27,306 nucleotides of DNA. Source: JAKFVA01 sp046155225 (lineage in GTDB: Bacteria; Pseudomonadota; Gammaproteobacteria; Burkholderiales; Burkholderiaceae_C). The DNA lies in the NCBI GenBank assembly GCA_046155225.1, contig JBJXED010000110.1, forward strand, positions 1-27,306. Direction: 5' to 3'. The first letter of the stretch is position 1. Each line of letters opens with the position of its first letter. This document shows positions 21,925-27,306 of this stretch, piece by piece. The notes under the pieces were generated by a model, which worked only from the letters and a program-made list of their open reading frames with translations, did no database searches and was not told the DNA's origin. A program made the position numbers and the translations under genes.

Positions 21925-22584
21925 TTAACGCTGCACACGGACCAATGCGGCCTCAATGTCGGCAGACTCCAGCTTGGTCTTGGCCTTCTCCGCCTCGTCC
22001 TGCTTGTCAAACGGGCCCAAGCGAACACGGTACACGGTGCGACCCGATTGTTCACGCTCGCTGACTTTTGCCTCCAGCCCCAACAAGGATAATTTGGCCC
22101 GCTGGGCTTCGGCATCTTCGGGCGTTCTGAAAGCACCCGCTTGCACATGGTAAGTAAACGGGTCAAGACCCGCTGCGGTGGACTTCTGGCGCATCAAGTC
22201 GCCCAGCGGATCGGCCGATGGCGGGTTCTTTACCTCGGCTTTGCCTGGCGCCGGGCTGGCAGCCTGGGGCCGACTTGCTACGGCCACTGCCGGGCTGGCA
22301 TCAATTGCCGCAGAGACAGGCGCAGTACTTGACGCTGCGCGAGCCGGATTTTTGCCATAGAGCGGGGCATTGGGATCCCAGTTTTTATTCTTTTTGGCCT
22401 CTTCGGCATCCTGCTCAAGCGAGCGGCTGGGCACCTTGTTCACAAAAGGTGAGGGCACTTGCGTGACATAAACCGCGATGCACAAAGCCATTGCAAGACC
22501 CAGCACCAAGCCCACGATGATGCCGACCATGGTGCCGCCGCACTGGTTTGCACCGTAAGTTTTGCCGCTGCCAATGGGGTTCAT
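21925..22584 (-). CDS. SPOR-domain membrane protein
   Basis: A 219-residue protein anchored by one membrane helix (GGTMVGIIVGLVLGLAMALCIAVYV, about residues 13-37). A long Ala/Pro/Ser-rich periplasmic linker follows, then a C-terminal SPOR domain from about residue 138 (FTYHVQAGAFRTPEDAEAQRAKL to RTVYRVRLGPFDKQDEAE). SPOR domains bind glycan strands lacking stem peptides and often locate to the division site, as in FtsN. The gene lies seven bases after argS. The argS-SPOR-dsbA order is common in Burkholderiales and makes an FtsN-like role plausible but not shown. The start at 22584 was chosen because the frame upstream of it lies within argS. Confidence 0.9.
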   Translation of the reverse strand: MNPIGSGKTYGANQCGGTMVGIIVGLVLGLAMALCIAVYVTQVPSPFVNKVPSRSLEQDAEEAKKNKNWDPNAPLYGKNPARAASSTAPVSAAIDASPAVAVASRPQAASPAPGKAEVKNPPSADPLGDLMRQKSTAAGLDPFTYHVQAGAFRTPEDAEAQRAKLSLLGLEAKVSEREQSGRTVYRVRLGPFDKQDEAEKAKTKLESADIEAALVRVQR

Positions 22585-22591
22585 GGTGACG

Positions 22592-24277
22592 CTACATTTT
22601 TTGGGGCGCGCTGACGCCCAGGATTTTGAGTCCATTGTGCAGCACCTGTGCGACTGCAGCGACTAGCGCCAAGCGGGCATTTTTCACACTTTCATCATCG
22701 ACCAAAATGCGCTCTGCATCGTAGTAGCTGTGGTAGAGCGCCGCAAGCTCGCGCAAGTAAAAACTCACGTCATGCGGCGCAAAATCCAGCGCCGCACGGG
22801 CCAGCATCTCTGGGTATCTGGCCAGCGCCAGCATCAATGCCTGCGCAGACGGACTTTGCAAAGCCTGCAAATCTGCGTCCGCCAAGTGGCTGCGCTCGCC
22901 GCCCCAAGTGCTCAAGATCGAACAGATGCGGGCATGGGCATATTGCACGTAATACACCGGGTTGTCATTGTTTTGGGCCAACGCCAAATCAATGTCAAAC
23001 ACGTACTCGGTATCGGGTTTGCGGCTGAGCAAAAAGTAACGCACGGCGTCTTTGCTGGTCCAGGCAATCAAATCACGCAGCGTGACATAGCTGCCTGCGC
23101 GCTTGGAGATTTTCACCTCCTGCCCGCCTCGCATCACGCGCACCATGGTGTGCAGAACGTAGTCCGGGTAGCCAAGGGGAATGCCCACGCCCACCGCTTG
23201 CAAGCCCGCCCGCACCCGTGCAATCGTGCCGTGATGGTCAGTGCCCTGAATATTCACCACCTTGCCGAAGCCGCGCTCCCATTTGGTGATGTGGTAGGCC
23301 ACATCAGGCACAAAATAGGTGTAGCCGCCACCCGACTTGCGCATCACCCGGTCTTTGTCGTCTCCATAGTCAGTGGATTTAAGCCACAGCGCGCCGTCCT
23401 CTTCATACGTTTTTCCTGACGCCACCAGTTGCTTGACAGTAGCGTCGACCTGACCACCACCATAGAGGCTGGACTCCAGGAAGTAGTGGTCGAATTTAAC
23501 TTCGAAAGCGCGTAAATCCAGGTCTTGCTCGCGCCGCAGGTAGGCCACGGCGAACTGTCGCAGGCTCTCCAAGTCGGTGCTGTCGCCACTGGCTGTGAAG
23601 CTGCGGTCGTCGGCTTGAACCGTTTTCTGCGCCAGAAAATCCTGCGCAATATCAGCGATGTACTCACCGTTGTAGACCGCCGCCTGCTCGCCATTAGGCC
23701 ACTCGGCATCGCCCGGCTTGAAGCCAAGCGCACGCAGTTGGACGCTGTGCGCCAAGGTGGCAATCTGCCCGCCCACATCGTTGTAGTAGAACTCGCGCCA
23801 GACATGCCAGCCTTGCGTGGTCAGCAAATTACAAATCGCATCACCGAGTGCGGCCTGCCGCCCATGACCCACATGCAAGGGGCCCGTCGGGTTGGCCGAA
23901 ACAAACTCGACCAACACCCGCTCACCGCGATCAGGGGCCGAGCCAAAATGCTCACCGGATTGCAAAACTTCGCGCACTACCTGCTGGCGGGCCGCATCCC
24001 TTAGCCGGATATTGATAAAACCGGGGCCTGCGATGTCCAGCGCCAGCACCCACTGTGCAAAAGCCGGGGTTAACTGCAATTGCGTGCACAGCGCCTGAGC
24101 CAACTCACGCGGATTGCGACCCAGCGGTTTGGCCAGTTGCATGGCGGCTGTGGTGGCCCAATCGCCGTGTGCCGCGACTTTGGGTGACTCCAGGGCCGCT
24201 TTCGCACCGCTGCCAGGAGAGAGTTTTTCCAGTTCCGCAGCCAATGCCGCAAGCAAATCTTTTTTCAGGGACAACAT
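22592..24277 (-). CDS. argS: Arginyl-tRNA synthetase
   Basis: ArgS is the class I synthetase that charges tRNA-Arg. The 561-residue protein starts MLSLKKDLLAALAAELEKL (the Add1 domain). It shows the HIGH signature as HVGHGRQAALGDAI after VEFVSANPTGPL, the insertion FDHYFLESSLYGGGQVD, the KMSKS-equivalent KISKRAGSYVTL, and the C-terminal anticodon-binding helical domain with YVQYAHARICSIL. The Lys of KMSKS is replaced as in many bacterial ArgS. The start is chosen by homology. A psiF-like gene is divergent upstream. Confidence 0.97.
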   Translation of the reverse strand: MLSLKKDLLAALAAELEKLSPGSGAKAALESPKVAAHGDWATTAAMQLAKPLGRNPRELAQALCTQLQLTPAFAQWVLALDIAGPGFINIRLRDAARQQVVREVLQSGEHFGSAPDRGERVLVEFVSANPTGPLHVGHGRQAALGDAICNLLTTQGWHVWREFYYNDVGGQIATLAHSVQLRALGFKPGDAEWPNGEQAAVYNGEYIADIAQDFLAQKTVQADDRSFTASGDSTDLESLRQFAVAYLRREQDLDLRAFEVKFDHYFLESSLYGGGQVDATVKQLVASGKTYEEDGALWLKSTDYGDDKDRVMRKSGGGYTYFVPDVAYHITKWERGFGKVVNIQGTDHHGTIARVRAGLQAVGVGIPLGYPDYVLHTMVRVMRGGQEVKISKRAGSYVTLRDLIAWTSKDAVRYFLLSRKPDTEYVFDIDLALAQNNDNPVYYVQYAHARICSILSTWGGERSHLADADLQALQSPSAQALMLALARYPEMLARAALDFAPHDVSFYLRELAALYHSYYDAERILVDDESVKNARLALVAAVAQVLHNGLKILGVSAPQKM

Positions 24278-24403
24278 GCACCGGATTCTACGGTTGCGCA
24301 TTTCAGAGCTTGCGCGTCATCCCTCTTGAGTCCGGAGGCGTTATATGCTCGAATCCCTACGGGTATTCATCACACTGCTCTTACCACTTTAACTGGACAC
24401 ACC

Positions 24404-24763
24404 ATGAAAACTACCGCATCACTCGCCGCCATGGCACTGTGCTTGTCAATGGGCCTGGCTCAAGCCGCTGGTCACAGCGACAAACCGGCTGCCGCCGCTT
24501 CTGCAGCCAAACCCGCTGCAGCGGCATCTGCGCCAGCCGCAGACGCCAAAGCCCCTTCCGCACAAAACACCAAAATGGCCACTTGCAACAAAGAAGCTGG
24601 CGAGAAAAAAGGTGACGAGCGCAAAGCATTCATGAAAACCTGCCTGTCGGCCAAGAAAGTCACTCAGCAAGACAAAATGAAGTCGTGCAATGCCGATGCA
24701 AAAGCCAAAGCCGTCAAAGGCGACGAGCGCAAAAAATTCATGAGCGAGTGCCTCAAAGGCTAA
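24404..24763 (+). CDS. PsiF-repeat exported protein
   Basis: A 119-residue secreted protein with a signal peptide (MKTTASLAAMALCLSMGLAQAAG), a mature N-terminal stretch rich in Ala, Pro and Lys, and two PsiF repeats at about residues 60-89 and 91-119. Each repeat has two cysteines and the pattern KM-x2-CN, then KGDERK-x-FM-x2-CL. E. coli psiF is induced by phosphate starvation, but I see no Pho box upstream, so regulation by phosphate is not supported here. Its function is unknown. The frame is open further upstream, but the ATG at 24404 is chosen because the signal peptide begins there. A clear terminator follows. Confidence 0.9.
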   Translation: MKTTASLAAMALCLSMGLAQAAGHSDKPAAAASAAKPAAAASAPAADAKAPSAQNTKMATCNKEAGEKKGDERKAFMKTCLSAKKVTQQDKMKSCNADAKAKAVKGDERKKFMSECLKG

Positions 24764-24787
24764 ACACCTGCCAGCAGCATTTTCCCG

Positions 24788-24820
24788 CGCCGACCCTGCG
24801 AAAGTGGGGTCGGCGATTTT
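24788..24820 (+). terminator. Intrinsic terminator after psiF-like gene
   Basis: CGCCGACCC (24788-24796) pairs with GGGTCGGCG (24807-24815), giving a nine-base-pair stem with a ten-base loop followed by ATTTT. It lies 25 bases after the psiF-like stop and just before the haloacid dehalogenase gene. Confidence 0.8.
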
Positions 24821-24846
24821 CATTGGCTCGCAACCGACCCGTTTTC

Positions 24847-25572
24847 ATGAATTCAACCGCATCCCCTGCATCCCCTGTGCGCGCTGTCCTGTTTGATGCT
24901 TACGGCACGCTGTTCGATGTGTATAGCGTCGGCGTGTTGGCCGAACAGTTCTTTCCTGGCCAAGGGCAGGCGCTCGGCGTCCTGTGGCGCGACAAGCAAA
25001 TTGAATACACCCGGCTGGTGACGCAAAGCGCCGCGCAAGACTCGCCTGCCGACGCCGCACCTCCGTTTTACAGGCCCTTCTGGGAGCTGACGCGCGCGGC
25101 CCTGCGCTACTGCGCCAAACGCTTGCAACTGGACTTGACGCCTTCGCGCGAAAACGCGCTGATGAACCAGTACCTGCAATTGACCGCATTCCCTGAAAAC
25201 AAGGAAGTTTTGCAGGGCTTGCGGGCGCGCGGCATCCAAACCGGCATCTTGAGCAACGGCAACCCCGAGATGCTGCATGCCGTGATTGAATCCGCCGGGC
25301 TCACGGGCCTCCTCGACCACGTGCTGAGCATCGACCCGATTCGCCGCTTCAAAACTCACCCCGAGGCTTACCGCCTGGGGTTGGTGGCCACCGGCTTGCC
25401 TGCTGCCGAAATTGGCTTTGTCAGTTGCAACGCCTGGGACGCGCTGGCCGCCACTTGGTTTGGCTACCAAACGCTGTGGGTCAACCGCTGGGGCCTGCCG
25501 TTTGAAGAGCTGGGCACACAGCCCAGCCACAGCGGCACCAACCTGCTTGACGCGCTGACTGCGTTTGCCTGA
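24847..25572 (+). CDS. L-2-haloacid dehalogenase (HAD type II)
   Basis: HAD type II dehalogenases hydrolyse L-2-haloacids, such as chloroacetate or 2-chloropropionate, to hydroxy acids. The 241-residue protein contains every active-site residue I know from L-DEX. These are Asp17 (nucleophile) and Thr21 in LFDAYGTLFDVYSV, Arg48 in WRDKQIEYT, Ser136 and Asn137 in LSNGNPEML, Lys169 and Tyr175 in FKTHPEAY, and Ser193, Asn195, Trp197 and Asp198 in FVSCNAWDA. The late WVNRWGLPFEELG is also typical. The ATG at 24847 fits the homology, and the psiF terminator upstream means it has its own promoter. malate synthase G follows after 62 bases on the same strand. Confidence 0.93.
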   Translation: MNSTASPASPVRAVLFDAYGTLFDVYSVGVLAEQFFPGQGQALGVLWRDKQIEYTRLVTQSAAQDSPADAAPPFYRPFWELTRAALRYCAKRLQLDLTPSRENALMNQYLQLTAFPENKEVLQGLRARGIQTGILSNGNPEMLHAVIESAGLTGLLDHVLSIDPIRRFKTHPEAYRLGLVATGLPAAEIGFVSCNAWDALAATWFGYQTLWVNRWGLPFEELGTQPSHSGTNLLDALTAFA

Positions 25573-25634
25573 ACACGGGCGGCTTTGCCGCACAATGGAG
25601 CGCTGATTTTTAGCCCCACTTTCCTAGGATTTTT

Positions 25635-27306
25635 ATGACCGAACGCATTGCCTGCGGCCGCCTGCAAGTTGCCCCCATCCTGTACCAATTCATTGAAGAC
25701 CGGGTTTTGCCCGGTACCGGTATCGCCAGCACCGTGTTTTGGCAGGGCTTTGACGCCCTCGTGCACGATTTGGCCCCACGCAACGCGGCCCTGCTCAACG
25801 AGCGCAACCGCCTGCAAACTGCGCTGGACACCTGGCACCAGGCCCACCTCGGCCCGATCACCGACATGCCTGCGTACCAGGCTTTTCTCCTTGAGATAGG
25901 CTACCTGGTGGCCTCGCCCAAAAGGGTGCGCGCCAAGACCAAGCATGTCGATGCCGAACTGGCCTTGCAGGCCGGCCCCCAACTGGTAGTGCCGGTGCTG
26001 AACGCCCGCTATGCGCTGAATGCCGCCAACGCGCGCTGGGGCAGCCTGTACGACGCGCTGTACGGCACCGACGTAATTTCAGAAGTAGGCGGCTGTGCCC
26101 GCGGCACTGGCTACAACGCCCTGCGCGGCGCCAAAGTAATTGAATACGCCCGCCATGTTCTGGACCGCACTGTGCCGCTGCGCAAGGGCTCGCATATCGA
26201 TAGCACGGGCTACAGCGTGAAAGATGGACAACTGATCGTCAAGCTGAACAACGGCAGCAAAAACGGCGCTAAAACCAGCCTGAAGCATCCCGGGCAATTC
26301 CTCGGCTACCAGGGCGATGAAAAAGCGCCCAGCGCCGTGCTGCTGGCGCACAACGGCCTGCACCTGGACCTGCAAATCAACCGCAGCCATCCGATTGGCG
26401 CTGCCGACCCTGCCGGCGTGTGCGACTTGGTGCTGGAGTCGGCCTTGTCCACCATTTTGGACTTGGAAGACTCGGTCGCCGTTGTCGATGCCGACGACAA
26501 GGTGCTGGCCTACAGCAACTGGCTGGGCATTCTCAAAGGCACACTGACCGAAGAAGTGGCCAAAGGCGGCAAGACCTTTACCCGCGGCCTCAATCCCGAC
26601 CGCCTGTACATTCCGCCCAAGGGCAAGGGCAAAGCCGTCCGCCTGCATGGCCGCTCTTTGCTGTTTGTGCGCAATGTCGGGCATTTGATGACGAATCCCG
26701 CCATTTTGTGGGACGGCGGCCAGGAAATTCCCGAGGGCATTCTGGACGCCGTCATCACCACCACCATCGCCCTGCACGACCTGCAAGGCCACGGCCAGAA
26801 CGGCATCCGCAACTCGCGCAAGGGCTCGGTCTACATCGTCAAACCCAAGATGCACGGCCCGGCCGAAGTCGCCTTTGCCTGCGACTTGTTCGCCCGCGTC
26901 GAAGCGCTGCTCAGCCTGCCCGAGAACACCGTCAAGCTTGGCATCATGGACGAAGAGCGCCGCACCAGCGTCAACCTCAAAGCCTGCATTGCCGCCGCGT
27001 CAGCCCGCGTGGCGTTCATCAACACCGGCTTCCTGGACCGCACGGGCGACGAAATGCACACCTCGATGCAGGCCGGCGCGATGGTTCGCAAAGGCGATAT
27101 GAAAACCAGCGCCTGGATTGCCGCTTATGAGAAAAACAACGTGCTGGCCGGCCTGTCGTGCGGCCTGCGCGGCAAGGCGCAAATTGGCAAAGGCATGTGG
27201 GCCATGCCGGATCTAATGGCCGCCATGCTGACGCAAAAAATTGCCCACCCCAGAGCCGGGGCCAACACCGCCTGGGTGCCCAGCCCCACCGCCGCCACCC
27301 TGCACG
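25635..27306 (+). CDS. glcB: Malate synthase G, N-terminal 557 codons (cut by window edge)
   Basis: GlcB condenses glyoxylate with acetyl-CoA to malate and serves growth on glycolate. The ATG at 25635 is preceded by AGGAT and the frame stays open to the window end. Typical stretches are LVVPVLNARYALNAANARWG, LRGAKVIEYAR, LAHNGLHLDLQINR, TILDLEDSVAVVDADDK, RSLLFVRNVGHLMTNPAI, KLGIMDEERRTSVNLKACI and GANTAWVPSPTAATLH, all in the order of the single-chain G form of roughly 720 residues. About 160 residues remain outside the window. The preceding haloacid dehalogenase may supply glycolate, which is oxidised to the glyoxylate used here. Confidence 0.97.
   Translation, partial: MTERIACGRLQVAPILYQFIEDRVLPGTGIASTVFWQGFDALVHDLAPRNAALLNERNRLQTALDTWHQAHLGPITDMPAYQAFLLEIGYLVASPKRVRAKTKHVDAELALQAGPQLVVPVLNARYALNAANARWGSLYDALYGTDVISEVGGCARGTGYNALRGAKVIEYARHVLDRTVPLRKGSHIDSTGYSVKDGQLIVKLNNGSKNGAKTSLKHPGQFLGYQGDEKAPSAVLLAHNGLHLDLQINRSHPIGAADPAGVCDLVLESALSTILDLEDSVAVVDADDKVLAYSNWLGILKGTLTEEVAKGGKTFTRGLNPDRLYIPPKGKGKAVRLHGRSLLFVRNVGHLMTNPAILWDGGQEIPEGILDAVITTTIALHDLQGHGQNGIRNSRKGSVYIVKPKMHGPAEVAFACDLFARVEALLSLPENTVKLGIMDEERRTSVNLKACIAAASARVAFINTGFLDRTGDEMHTSMQAGAMVRKGDMKTSAWIAAYEKNNVLAGLSCGLRGKAQIGKGMWAMPDLMAAMLTQKIAHPRAGANTAWVPSPTAATLH

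Noticed and set aside
24278..24403. Pho box upstream of the psiF-like gene
   Set aside because: No paired CTGTCAT-like repeats were found; only an isolated GTCAT.
25579..25591. Terminator between the haloacid dehalogenase and glcB
   Set aside because: GCGGC-TTT-GCCGC is only a five-base stem without a T-run, so read-through is likely.
1..27306. CRISPR array, prophage or anti-phage system
   Set aside because: No regularly spaced repeats, phage structural genes, or recognised defence gene sets; the single PIN gene has no partner.

Overview
The window is chromosomal DNA of a GC-rich betaproteobacterium. It is most likely a Comamonadaceae member of the Rhodoferax/Polaromonas/Acidovorax type. 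The evidence is the tRNA-Tyr/Gly/Thr-tuf cluster, the trpE-trpG-trpD-trpC operon, the lptA-lptB-rpoN and argS-SPOR-dsbA blocks, and a GC-rich dispersed hairpin repeat of the kind I associate with comamonads. No phage, insertion sequence, CRISPR array or large mobile island was seen. The window is mostly housekeeping genes with a few accessory genes.

Layout. 1-650 (minus): 5' end of tuf and three tRNA genes. 691-5893 (minus): a tryptophan operon in the order trpE, trpG, trpD, trpC, then a DUF1643-like gene. Here trpE carries an in-frame C-terminal chorismate mutase domain. 5894-6261: divergent intergenic region. 6262-8812: chalcone-isomerase-like exported protein (plus), gph and rpe (minus), apaG (plus). 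8892-12998 (plus): a Gcr-type membrane protein, thiL, pgpA and pncC. 13068-16154 (plus): an NTF2-like protein, a fluoroacetate-dehalogenase-like hydrolase and a membrane-anchored FMN-binding glutamate-synthase-like protein. 16144-19479 (minus): an orphan PIN-domain protein, an RlmL-type RNA methyltransferase and rpoN. 19596-22584 (minus): lptB, lptA, dsbA and a SPOR protein. 22592-24277 (minus): argS. 24404-27306 (plus): psiF-like gene, L-2-haloacid dehalogenase and the 5' part of glcB (malate synthase G).

The most unusual signal is a short AT-richer repeat of about 50 to 57 bases, seen in four clear copies. Three lie inside conserved protein genes (gph, thiL, rlmL-type) without breaking the frame. 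The fourth lies at the trpG/trpD junction, where it supplies the trpG stop codon. The thiL and rlmL copies align without gaps and are read in the same frame; the gph copy is read from the opposite strand. This looks like an intragenic protein-tolerated repeat, comparable in concept to the Rickettsia palindromic elements.

Two functional links stand out. The TrpE-chorismate mutase fusion joins two enzymes that compete for chorismate, at the point where the tryptophan and phenylalanine/tyrosine pathways split. Two unrelated dehalogenases with intact active sites (a fluoroacetate-type alpha/beta hydrolase and a HAD type II enzyme) would both yield glycolate from haloacetates. The HAD gene sits directly upstream of malate synthase G, which consumes glyoxylate, the oxidation product of glycolate.
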